From: Promerops cafer | Taxonomy: Eukaryota; Chordata; Aves; Passeriformes; Nectariniidae | DNA length: 64,000 nt | Reading direction: 5' to 3' | NCBI GenBank assembly: GCA_013398275.1 | Contig: VZSE01013368.1 | Location: 1,378,236-1,442,235, forward strand | Shown here: piece by piece, positions 14,121-24,735 of the stretch | Numbering within the stretch: the first letter of the stretch is position 1 | How the letters are laid out: each line of letters starts with the position of its first letter | The notes under the pieces: model-generated | What the model was told of the DNA's origin: nothing | The model's database searches: none | What the model saw: the letters and a program-made list of their open reading frames with translations, nothing else | Translations under genes and position numbers: made by a program

Positions 14121-14148
14121 AACTATATTCTACATGTAGAATATAGTT
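14121..14148. repeat. Perfect 28-bp palindrome
   Basis: The left arm AACTATATTCTACA (14121-14134) is followed directly by its exact reverse complement TGTAGAATATAGTT (14135-14148), with no spacer. The symmetry breaks on both sides (T at 14120, C at 14149). A spacer-free palindrome of this length is unlikely at any given position. It could be a relic of a transposon end, a small inverted duplication or a dimeric protein-binding site. Confidence 0.97.
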
Positions 14149-15019
14149 CTTTACTAACCTGGTTCTTTTCTACTGGTAAATAATTGTGTGTATAGATGAA
14201 GTTAGGGCAGATGTTCTATTACCAAGAGCTCGTTCTGGGCAAGAATTACCTAGGTAATACAGGCTCAGTGCAAGACTGAAAGGTAGAAAAGCTCAGAAAG
14301 TAACAAAGGCAACTAGTAATTATTTTACTTTCCAGAGTATAGATGGGAGACACATTGAGTTGACAGAAGTATACTGCAAAATCAATGAAAGCAAATTTAA
14401 TGATTTGAATTTTCATGCTGCTTGTCTTTTCAGCCTAAGGATATTCAGAAACTAGAATCAGCCCTGATTTTCAGCATACTTCCCCCTAATTTATATTACA
14501 AATGTAAAATTATTTCAATAATATATCATATACTGTGGTAACCTAGGTGAAAAAACAGTTTGAATCATTGCTTAGATTTCAGATGTGAGCTCAAATGTCT
14601 CTCTGATATCCTGACCCTGGGTTCATTACCTAGATCTGCAACATTGCTATCCAGGGCAGCCAAAATCTCTGCTTGCCTTGCTGGCGTACCCTGTTCTGTG
14701 GTGGGATCCTAACAGAGAAGTTAGTTCTGTAAACTCAAGGTTGCAGGGAGATGGAAAACAAACTGGGCTAGAAAGAAGATTAAAGATGTTCACTGCAAGG
14801 CTGGTGTCTAGGAAACAGGTCTGAACCTCTTGGATCACTTCATGGAAGCCGCTGGACTGTGGTAATTAGAGTTAGTGGGAAAGAGCACTCGTATTTCAAA
14901 AGGCTGAATTGCTGGCTGCAGTTTGCCTCTGTGGTGGGCAGGGTCGAGCTCGCCCCGGATCTCCAGTGACCATCTGCTCACGCCACTGCAGGGCCAGCAG
15001 CACTGAAGCAGATCCCAGG
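14149..15019. other. Non-coding stretch beside an exon-like segment
   Basis: No gene is recognised. Its right end (about 14940-15019) is locally GC-richer with several CpGs. If the minus-strand segment at 15020-15183 is a terminal exon, this stretch would hold its 3' untranslated region. The nearest poly(A)-signal-like hexamer I see on the minus strand is ATTAAA (plus-strand TTTAAT at 14396-14401), which is rather distant. Confidence 0.5.
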
Positions 15020-15183
15020 TCAGGGTCCTCCATCCTGCACATTGTCTTCCAGCAAAGAGTTTAGAAGATGTAAAACAATGTCAGCTGCCTCTTCATAAAT
15101 GCCAGTCATTAGCAAATGAAGTACCAGGTACGAGCAAATGCTTTCGGTGAGTGCTGTAGTCAAGCAGTGCCCAGGACTGTCAC
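15020..15183 (-). CDS. Possible terminal coding exon, unidentified protein
   Basis: Read on the minus strand, a pyrimidine-rich stretch ending in CACCACAG (an acceptable 3' splice site) is followed by an open frame that closes at a TGA at 15020-15022. The frame gives 53 residues plus one split codon. The predicted peptide is coding-like in composition. It has a mostly hydrophobic, helix-prone middle including SYLVLHLLMTGIYEEAADIV and ends in QDGGP. The frame stays open upstream, but there it crosses a lysine-run poly-A stretch, so only the part after the splice site is plausible. I do not recognise the family. No companion exon is certain, and no poly(A) signal lies close downstream. Chance remains the main alternative. 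Confidence 0.22.
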
Positions 15184-18100
15184 CTGTGGTGGTGCTTAGG
15201 GCAGGGTAGAAAGTGAAATGTGAGCTTTTGTTGCACGTTTCCTCTTTTTTTTTTTTTTTTTTCCCTACTGTAGTAATTTTCACCCAGAATTTGTTTTTAA
15301 TGGTGCTTATTTTAGTTTGCCAAAACAAATCCTGCATACCTTGTTCGTACGGTTTTGTTTCAGCTGCCTCTGCCTGAGAGTTGGGCCTGGTACCTGGTAC
15401 CTGCTTTGCCACGTTATAATTATTGCATAACGTACAAGACTTCTCCTGAAAAATGCCAGCACAGGCTCCCTAAATAAGTCCACGTTATTTATTGCTGCCC
15501 ACACATGGCCATGGGCAGCTTTCTAGAGCCCAGCCTTATTTTAGAAAAGGAGCAGGCTCTCTTTTCCCAGAGCAGAACATCAGGACATGACTTGCACCCA
15601 GTTTCTGAGAAGACAGCAGTTAATACAGATCAACCTGTATTGTCAGGCAGGTAAAATATCTTGCCTAAACATAATATTCCCCAAACACATACCTTATTTG
15701 CAGGTGCAGAATATTTGCTAAATCACAATCTATGGAGGCATCTCCAGGCCTAATTAATGTGAGCTTTGGAAGCATTTAATTTTGATCTGCCTTGCAGGTC
15801 AGGAATCACACTGATAAATGTAATTTATGATGCTGTGAAGAAAGTCCCCTGTAGGTGGAAATTCAGGCTGCAGAAGGGAATATTTTGCAGTCTGACAGAT
15901 TTCAAAGGGGAGGGAGGAGTGGACACCTTTGTTTTAGTCTTTACGTTTGGGAATTTTCTTTTCCATAGTTTTAAGAGCATAGCAAAACTATATTTAGTTG
16001 CTCTTCCTAAAAGAAATGCTTCATTTAAATTGGTTTAGACTAGTTAGAGCAGGTAATGCAGGACTGGTATATTGCCTGTACACGTAGCCATTTAATAAAA
16101 GCACCAATGTGTCTAGGCAGACAATTTGGTGGCTATTCCATAGGTGTGTCCTTCGTGTAACAGTCAGGAAATGGGTTGTGAAAGATGCAGTGAATTTAGC
16201 AGCCTCACTCACTCTGACCCAGAAGGAGAATTGCCATTTTCTTTTCACTTCACTGTATTTGTCATCTTCTTACATTTTTCAACATTTTCAAATCTACATG
16301 CCTTATAATCACTCAAAAAATACATTCTAAATTTCCATGAGAATTTGACAGCACCTGCAGATGTTTTTATGAATATGTATTTCAAGGTAGCATAACTGAT
16401 CCAATAACCTTTAAAATTCCTGGCTTTGTGTGCGTGTGTGTTCATTGGTTTTCTGTTTCTTCTCACAGAGGCAATTTCTGGGTAGATGTTCCTCAGCTCA
16501 TACAGGAATATACTCATCAGAAATAGTGCTCCACACACACACTCCTAATTGAATCAATCACTGAAATGGGCACCGAGAAGCAGTGTTAAGTGTAAAGCAT
16601 ATGAGGCAATAGAAACCAGATAATGCCACTAACTTCATTCTCTACCTGGGATATATTTCATCCAGAGGAACAAATGTGAATTTTCAGTCCCATAGCTGAA
16701 CTGAGTAGATATTGTAGGGACAGCTGTGGACTAAAGACACCCAGTGCCCTTCCATACGGCCGGCCTCAGAGGGCCAAGGCCCCGGGAAGGCTGAACTATG
16801 GAGCCAAGTTGTTGGAATAGCTGTTAATGGAGTGTCTGTCTCCTTGGACAGAAGAGAAACTGCTCCTTTTTAGAGAAATCTTGTGTAGCAGGGGACCCTC
16901 AGCAGGTGCCAGAGAAGGTCTGCAGAAGGCAGTGCAGCCCCGTGGAGTGCTCACAGCAGCTCTGCAGCTGAGCTCCCACTGCAGCCTGGCCTTTCCTGCA
17001 CCGTGCAGAAACCAGCTGCGAATCGACTGCAGTCCCTGCACCACAAACGGTCTTAGAGCTTAAACTGTGCAAAATGGGCCTAAGCAGGGAGTGAGAAGAT
17101 GCTGCAAGAATTTCAGAGTTGACTCTGACAATCAGCATTGACAAGACAAGCTCCCCTCTTAAAATAATAAATAGTAAACTTGCAAACATGGGCAGAAGAT
17201 ATCCGGCCCAAATGTTATTTCAGGGTAACTGGATTAAATTGCTTTCTCAATTTTAGTTTATGGCTTTATATATATAGCACATTTATGTACAAAATAACAA
17301 ATATAATATTTGTCCTTTATTGGCTACATTTATTTTGTTAAACTCAGAAGAATTGGTTCATCCCTTTCTCTGGAGATTCACAACCTGAATTACTGAAAAG
17401 ATGAATGATAGGTTGGTAGGTGCCCATGGAGCAAAGACAAAACAGTTCAGGAGCTCTCAACTCATCTTCTTTTGTCAGGAAAGAAATATTTGTTTCAGAA
17501 AATATGAAGTAAAAACTGTATTATTTTTGTTTAATATTTAAATCTCTACCTTTTCAAGTTCAAGTGAGGCAAGATTATTCACTCATATAATTAAAAAATA
17601 ATATGGAATTGGATGTAATGTGTCCTTGGAGCTGGCAGGCAGTGCCTATGATTAGAAATTTCCTGTGGGACACATCTAAAATGAAGGTAGGTAATCCTGA
17701 GTGTTTGGGTTGGTTGTTTTTTTTCCCTTTGCCTAATTCTTAGAAATACCTCCTAGTGACACTGATTTGGTACTTTAAACTCCCAAAGCCTTTTGGATTG
17801 TGAGGATAGAATGTAAGAAATTTTACTTGGTGTCAGTCAGTAACTTTTGCTTTTCTTCAGGTTAGAAAAGGTGATTGACAGGAGTAGCAGTGCTGCTCAA
17901 TACTACAGTTCAGATTGAACAGAAAATTAGATTGACTGGCATTGGATATTTTCTTTTCCTTTTAAACAGTTGAAAACAATGACAGTGAGCAGAATGCAAA
18001 GAGTTCTTGATTGACCTGCTGAAGGATTTTTTTTTTTAAAGAAGCCTTAGATGAAAAAATATGTTGTAAGCTGAGAATGTGAACAGAATCTGCTAAATGA

Positions 18101-20586
18101 AATAATTTGTTCCCTCTTTTCTTGCATGAGTTTAATCTCTCCTGGTGGGTTGAAGGGAATGGCTGAAAGTCAAACATAGCAGTGAAATATTTGTGTTGTG
18201 CTCCTTGCCCTCTCTGCTGTGCCCGTGGTGGCAGGCAGGCGCTGTGTTCCATTTGTCCCTCTTTCCATATGGAGCACCCTGGTCTCATCTGCAGCTGACT
18301 GGCAGTGCTGTGCTTGAGGAAGGAGGGCAGGACTGCTCTAGGGAGAATTTCAGGGAAAGCTTCTTTGTGGAGCCTTTATGAGCAGATGCTTCACTCTTAA
18401 GGTTCTCTGATTCTACCTGTGCTGATAGCACTTACCTGCAGCCATGGGAAGGTTTGGAGCCTCAGGTTGAAAAACAGGGAGTGTGTTGGGGTGACAGTTG
18501 GCACTAAGGATTTATTTGACCGCCACAAAGTGCCCAGGAGACAATTTAAACTACAGATGGTGTCTGCTGATTTCTTTTTTAGGCATCTGTCTGTGCGTCT
18601 TAAATTTAGGTGACTGCATAAAAGAAAATTTATTTCTTTCTCTTTTTAAAAAAGAAATTAAAATTTGGTGTGTGGATGAAAGATGTAGCAATATTTGCAG
18701 CCAGGGGTACTGTCCACAGCTATGAAATAACAGTAGTACATCTAATCTCTGTCCTTTTGGTGGGTCAGACAATAGAGATCAGTCTTCCACTGGGACTCCA
18801 GTACTCAATATCTGTATTGCATTTGATGTATTACATTACTAAATGCACCAGAGGGAATTTTTGAGGTCTCAGGGCACCAATGGTGCTGAGGAAAGACTCT
18901 GAAATTTGTCTCTGATATTCCTAAAGAGCATTTCAGATGTTTGTAAGTTACCTGTGGGATCAGTACTTCCTCTGGAAATTTTTCTGGCAGATTTTGAATT
19001 TCTCACTAAGTTATTGATTGGGTGATGCAATTCTCAGCTTTAATTTAGAAGGAGTTTATTCAATTATTCTCAATCCTGTTGAGGTGAGAGCTGGAGCTCG
19101 TTGCAGGATTCATTGCTGGGTAAATGATAATGTTCACATCATGCTGTGTTCAGCTCCTCTTTGCAGAGGGGCTCTTGGCACTGGTCTGAAATTCTTCTCA
19201 GTTCCACATGTTGGAGGTGCTGCCTTTTTGTAGCAACTGCCTAAGCAGTTATTCTTTTTATTTTTCTTGCTGGATATCTGTCCATGTAGCTGGAGTTCTA
19301 CAGTGAGAAGTGGGAAGGATCATTTTTGTTCCTGCATATTATATCAAGACATGGTGAAGTGAAACTCTCTTAACAGACAAGTTTGAAAATGCTGAGCTGA
19401 TCCTGGCTTGCATACAGGTTCAAACTGCTCTTGTAGAAATACAGGTCTCCATTGAGCAGTGGAATGATAGGGAGTTGACTGTGTCATCTCTTTTTAAGGT
19501 TTTGGGGTATTTTTTAATGAATTTTATCCTTCCTGTTTTTCTTGCAAGTGCTTGAAAACACCTGTTTTCTTCTGCTTGGCTAGATACTTCTGTTCAACAC
19601 ATATTTTTTCCCTTTATTATAACAGCCACAGGGCTTCACAAAAATGATAGGTTAAAGACATAGTCCTGATTCTAAGTGCTTACCAGCCAGCAAATCTAGT
19701 GAGGTATGAAAGGAAATATGTGAAGCACCTGCTGAAAGACAACCGGAGCAGAGGCACTGTGCATGGACAGATGCATGCAATGCTTCCTGCCCCCTGTGAA
19801 AAGCTTCCCTAAATGCACAAACCAGCCCTTGATTTAGCACAGTAGGCAAAAATCAGGTGGGCAGTCAGTCTGCCTTATTTGTTATGTAGCAGTTAAACCA
19901 AAGGTGACTGTGTCCAGCTGAAAGAGTTGCAAATATTCCAATTAAAAGTTGAATAATGCCTAGGGAGCAGAGCAAAGAATTATCTATTTAAAATGCTTGA
20001 ATTGATAAAAATTATGTTCAATTCTCTACTGTATAAACCATATCTCTATGTCCTTGGGAAGTCTGAGACAAAAGAAAACTAACACAGGATAGGCTGCATA
20101 CTGCAGGGTGTAGAAGCAAAGAGCCAACTTAGATTCAGTGAAAGTTTTATCTGATTAATGAGTCAGACATCAGTATTTGTCCTGAAATAATTAGTGTGAG
20201 ACTGCATTCATCTGTCTGCACTCGTAAACTGAACGTTGCAATTAGAAGGAGGAGTGTGCACTTTGTGCATTATGTTTGTACAAAATTATTTTCTGGGGAC
20301 ATCACTGCTGTCTTTTACTCCAGCCTTCAAATATTCCTGCATGTCTGAACCAGAGTTGTACATCATTCCTTTGGAACTTCTAAATCCTAAGTATTCTGTT
20401 ACTGCTTTTACAGGCTTGTTTCATTTAGTGAGAAAAACAGGAGAGGAAATTTTTGCTCTATATTTTTTTGTCCTTGAAGTTCACTTTCTGTCTCATGTTA
20501 TATTTATTTCCCACTGTTCAAACGCAGCTCCTAGGTCAGAGTTGCTAATTTTCTCATGGGCTTTTAAATGGTGTTTATCATATTTA
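15184..20586. other. Non-coding stretch, no gene recognised
   Basis: It contains a T16 run near 15247-15262, a conserved-element-like block at about 15690-15850 with TAATTA at 15751-15756, a short GT-rich run near 16430 and a small GC-rich patch with CGGCCGGCC near 16757-16765. Open frames around 16.0-16.5 kb and 16.8-17.2 kb overlap on both strands and look compositional. Confidence 0.55.
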
Positions 20587-20710
20587 TCTCTAAGGTATGT
20601 AAGTGCTTCAAAAACATCAATGAACTTGCATAAAACCTCTTTGAGATGAATGGTATTAGCATTATCTGTCTTTTGAGTTGGGAATGAAAGTACATGGAGA
20701 TTAATGCCAG
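20587..20710 (+). repeat. Ancient MIR/L2-like interspersed repeat fragment
   Basis: The stretch from about 20628 onward reads AACCTCTTTGAGAT, then GGTATTAGCATTATCTGTCTTTT, then a GGGAATGAAAGTACA-type tail. Order and spacing match the well-known core of old amniote MIR/L2 or CR1-like repeats (ACCCTATGAGGTAGGTATTATTATTATC followed by TTTTACAGATGGGGAAAC). The copy is strongly diverged, as expected for a pre-avian insertion. A minus-strand frame of 74 codons covers it but is explained by the repeat. Class assignment is from memory and needs a repeat-library search. Confidence 0.5.
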
Positions 20711-23700
20711 AACTCACTGTGGGTGTTCAATTTCAGATATGTATCACCTTTCTTCTGTCTGCCCCAAATATTTAGTGTTATGTCGCAATTTGTACACTTA
20801 GAACTCATCTCCCATCATCCTTGATGTGTCTGTATCAGAAAATCTGCACAGAATTTGAGTATTGAACTATGTCCATGTGGGCAGAAAGCCTTCAGATGAA
20901 CTGTGCAGTTTCGGAACAGTTTGAACAAATGGAACTAATCACTCCCACCAACATTGTGGGCAAACTGTCAGAAAAGGTAAAATATCTCAGCTCCTCATAG
21001 TACTCATCTCTTCCCTGAAATCTTAATCTTCTTTTTTATTCTATGCTCTCCAGCTTCTACAAATAGAATTCAAAAAGAACCATGTCTGTAATTATTAAGC
21101 ATCTTCTGTACTAACAAATCTGTGGTAAGGGAAAAAATAGTAGCAAAGGAAAGGAGCTCACATGGGATTGTAGAAGGAAATCATAAAAATACATGATTAC
21201 AAACACATTAGGAGTTTTAAAAGCAGCCAAAACATGTGGTTAAGAATGACTTGGCTGGTGTACCATATGCAGATTTCCAAAGCTTATGACAAATTTTTTT
21301 GGTATGTGCTTTAAATCAAGCTGTAATGTCAAAAGAATCATTTCTCCTATAGCGTAATGTCTGATTAAAAGCAAAGGAAAGGCAGTGGACATTTGAGGAA
21401 GATTTCAGGTGGAATCTTTTAAAAATCATTAAAGACATCTTTATTCTATGTTTTCAGTGAACAAATAGCAAGGTGGTAAAATTCAAAAATATAAAATAAC
21501 ACTCAGTAACTGTGAAAGTAGACCTTGCTGCTATGAGTTACTATGCAAAAAATGGCAGATGAATTTCAGTGTTGCCAGTTCTGAAATGATACCTGTATGT
21601 AACTTCAGAAATGCTGTAGTTTTCACTACATTATTCAGACATTTTCGGCAATTGTGGATTACTCTGCAAAAGTGCCCACCTAATTAAAAAGTGACTGAAA
21701 AGAGAAGACACAGTTTTAGATGGTGGTCTCCCTCTTTAATTTGGCAAGGATATTTCAGGCCTGGAAAAGACATGGCAAAGAATAATGAAATGATAAAGAG
21801 ATTGGAATGAATTCCCTGTGTGGAAAAGCTAAATGGACTAGAACTTGCAAAAGAAACAACTGAGCCAAGCACACAGTAAAGGTCTCCAAATGAATGCAAA
21901 TAAGTACTGATTATTCATCACTTCTTGTAACAGAAGAGCCAATGGGCAACCACTGAAACTCTTATAAAGCAAATTTGAACCAAAATACTGTGTTTTACAT
22001 GCCATGCATTATTCAAGTGTGTAACTTGGGATTTTCTATATATCAAAAGTATAAAAGGAGCATTTAGCAATTAGAGAAAATCAGGGACACCATGATGCAG
22101 AATGCAAACTCTATCTCATGAGGTTGGGACATTATACTTGCGGAAGTATTATCTATATTTGCTTGTTTTATGCTTTTCCCACACTTATAAAATGTTTTCC
22201 ATGCTGAGACAGGATAACAGATTACATTTCTCATCTGACCTAATCTGTTTTTATTTTCTAAAAACCTTCTGACAGAAACACAAAGCATGTTTGTCCTGAG
22301 CATTCAATAAGGCAAGAAAAAATTGAAGACTGTAATGTGTAGTTATGCAGTAGCACAACATGCCATATTTTTCATCTTTTCAAGAAAATACTGAGAAATT
22401 ACAGCAGTGGGTTTCACAGGTAGTTTCTAACAGTGAACAACAGGTCTTTTGCCAGGACTTTTGCTTTGTACTCTGGTGCTCAAAGTCTCTCTGATACTCT
22501 TCTTCTATCTCCTTTTCCCAAAGCTGATTTCATCTATCAGTTTATATCTCTTCAGTTTTATTCCCTTACTCATCTTTTTCTTGATTCTGGAATTTAAGTT
22601 AAAACCTTCCGTTTCTGTTCTGTTTCACGTCTTACCCTAACAGCTCTCCGCTACTCTCTGCATCATTGCTCTTCTCACTTTCCAAAGCCAACCATTAGGT
22701 CCACATTTGATTTATATTTATTCCCTACAGTCCTTTATTTTTACAGATTCCAATGTGAGTGTCTGAAAATCCTACTAAGGGCGGTAATGTTTCTGATAAA
22801 TTCCCTGAGGGGCAGACTCTTGTAAATGAATGTTATTGCAAGCAGCTCCAGTTAGGAAATATAAACAACTGAAAACAAGGCAATTAAAAGCATGACAGTT
22901 TTAACTTTTATGATTATGAATGTAGGTGCTGTTATGTATTTATGTGTGACAGATGTTGTGGCCAGAACGCTGGCAACATACAGCTGTTCCCCAGCTCATG
23001 GAGCATGCAAAAGGCTGGAAATATTTCTGGCGTGTTTGTTACAGCTGTGTGGGGGTTGAGTCAGCTATACCTCTTGACACTTGCTCTCACCTGGGTGAGG
23101 AAATATTCAGGAGTCATCTTTTTCTCTGACTGTGATTCTGCCTTCTCCAAATAAAGGCCAGAGCTATATTTTTTGAGAGTGTGGCTCAAAGAAATCCAAA
23201 GAACTAAAGGAAGAGCAAGACAATAGACTCTTCAGTTTTCTTCCCTGCATCATATCCCTGCTCTATGCAGAGATAAAACCAGGGAGAGGGGTTAGGATTG
23301 CTCTCTGATGCCATCAGGCCACCTTACATCAGACAAAGCCAAGGAATCAGGAAAGGTTAAACACCATCCACAGAGATCCCACGCTGCCCATGCTGTGTTG
23401 GCTGAGCTTTTTCAATCCATGCAAGTGTTTTTCAGAACCATCTGTACAGGGAAGTGTTGTCAGGTTTTTCCCCACCCACACCGTTCTTTGTGCACCTCAG
23501 GCCTGTACAGTCAGTGGCTGTGTGACACCCCAAGCTCTCAGGGGGCTTCCTCTTCCATCATCCAACATGGAATTGGTTTTTGCTGTGCTTGGTGCATTTC
23601 AGGAACACTGACAGGAGTAAAGACATTCAGCTCTCCTGCTGTTGTGTTCTTGCAGCAGATGAATGTATTACCATGCACCCACCATAATCTGCTCCAAAAC

Positions 23701-23889
23701 ATTCCTTTTGCAATGAAAGAAGAAACCAAACCACGTTTTCACGCTGTTATTGCTGTCAAGTTGTTTCTCAGTCTTAGACTGAGTGTACTTTAACAAAGCA
23801 TGCTCAAAGGTACTGCTCCTTCAGGCAGACTCTGGTGGCCTCTACACAGGGAAGTGGTGGCTATGCAGGGTCACAAAAAGAGTGTTCCT
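20711..23889. other. Non-coding stretch, no gene recognised
   Basis: Quiet AT-rich sequence. Its right part holds the longest open frame in the window, at 23308-23793 (161 codons). That frame shows no recognisable domain, no signal or membrane pattern and no codon regularity, and is treated as chance. Confidence 0.6.
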
Positions 23890-23956
23890 TTTTTCCTTCA
23901 TATGCATTTCTTGGGCACATTTGCATTTTTCCTTCATATGCATTTCTTGGGCACAT
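23890..23956. repeat. Exact 31-bp tandem duplication, period 36
   Basis: Positions 23890-23920 and 23926-23956 are identical over 31 bases; each contains CCTTCATATGCATTTCTTGG. Five bases separate the copies. The perfect identity suggests a recent event. In one frame it appears as a repeated peptide, but nothing suggests that it is translated. Confidence 0.95.
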
Positions 23957-24024
23957 ATTTGTGTAAATTAAATAAATACATGAAATCATTTATAGCCAGG
24001 AAAAGTGAATCCAATCCTTTTTTT

Positions 24025-24052
24025 GGGGGGACTAGGGTGGGGTGGATGTGGG
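24025..24052 (+). other. G-quadruplex-capable motif
   Basis: The plus strand has four G runs of at least three (24025-24030, 24035-24037, 24039-24042, 24050-24052) separated by loops of 4, 1 and 7 bases. This fits the standard G3+N1-7 pattern. It follows a T7 run. Whether it folds or has a function is unknown. Confidence 0.8.
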
Positions 24053-24617
24053 AGCAAAGAGAAATTCATAGAATTCTTCTCTTTTTAGAAGGTTTTTGGT
24101 TAAAATTGTCCTGGTTTTCTTGTCACTGAATAAACAAATGTATATGATACAGAGCAATCAGGACCAGTCTGTGATCTACCCAGACATTTATCCTACTGTT
24201 GAACCTCATTAGTTAGGAGATGAAATTAAGGTGAATCCTATCAGCCGAGAATAGCAAGGAATGAGAAAGAAAAGGGTTTAAATTGCGCCTGTCACTTTCA
24301 GGAGAATATCAGTTTGGAACCTGATATTCAAAGACTCAAAATATTTGAAGTTCCCACTCTATTCAGGAGGAAAAATTGTGACTGGATAACCCATGTCAAT
24401 AGTTTCTTAAGCAATGATTGGTTAACTCATTAATTATTGCTATTTGGATATTTCTGGGTGGATTAAAGGTGACTGTCTAAAGCACTGTTTAGAAAAATCA
24501 ATTTTCTTATCATGCTTGTTGGTTCTGTTCAAAATTCAGCACAAAAGTGTCAGACAATGGAGTCTATTGGATAAGAGAAAAAGCTGGTGGAAAGGTGAGG
24601 ACTCCGTTTTTTGTAAC
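24053..24617. other. Non-coding spacer
   Basis: No gene, repeat or palindrome of note is visible between the G-rich motif and the possible LTR scrap. Confidence 0.6.
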
Positions 24618-24735
24618 CCTGTGGTGGGTTGGCCCTGGGTAGCAGTGAAACATCCACCCAGGGTCCTGCTCACTAAACTTGCTGCTCAGCCACTTTTAGC
24701 CAAAATTCTTTCTGGGGAAACAAAACAGTAAGAGA
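24618..24735 (+). mobile_element. Possible diverged LTR fragment
   Basis: The start, CTGTGGTGGGTTGGCCCTGG, closely resembles the 5' end of a common songbird endogenous-retrovirus LTR as I remember it (TGTGGTGGGTTGACCCTGG). The rest is poorly matched. No internal retroviral sequence is present. A perfect 8-bp inverted repeat, CCCTGGGT (24633-24640) with ACCCAGGG (24656-24663), lies at its start. Assignment is tentative. Confidence 0.3.

Noticed and set aside
20236..20649. 137-codon plus-strand frame
   Set aside because: Hydrophobic, AT-driven translation that runs into an ancient repeat fragment; no family recognised.
23308..23793. Longest open frame in the window (161 codons, plus strand)
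   Set aside because: No domain, signal peptide, membrane segment or known family is visible. A rough estimate for this composition predicts about 0.2 such frames by chance in the window, more in GC-richer patches.
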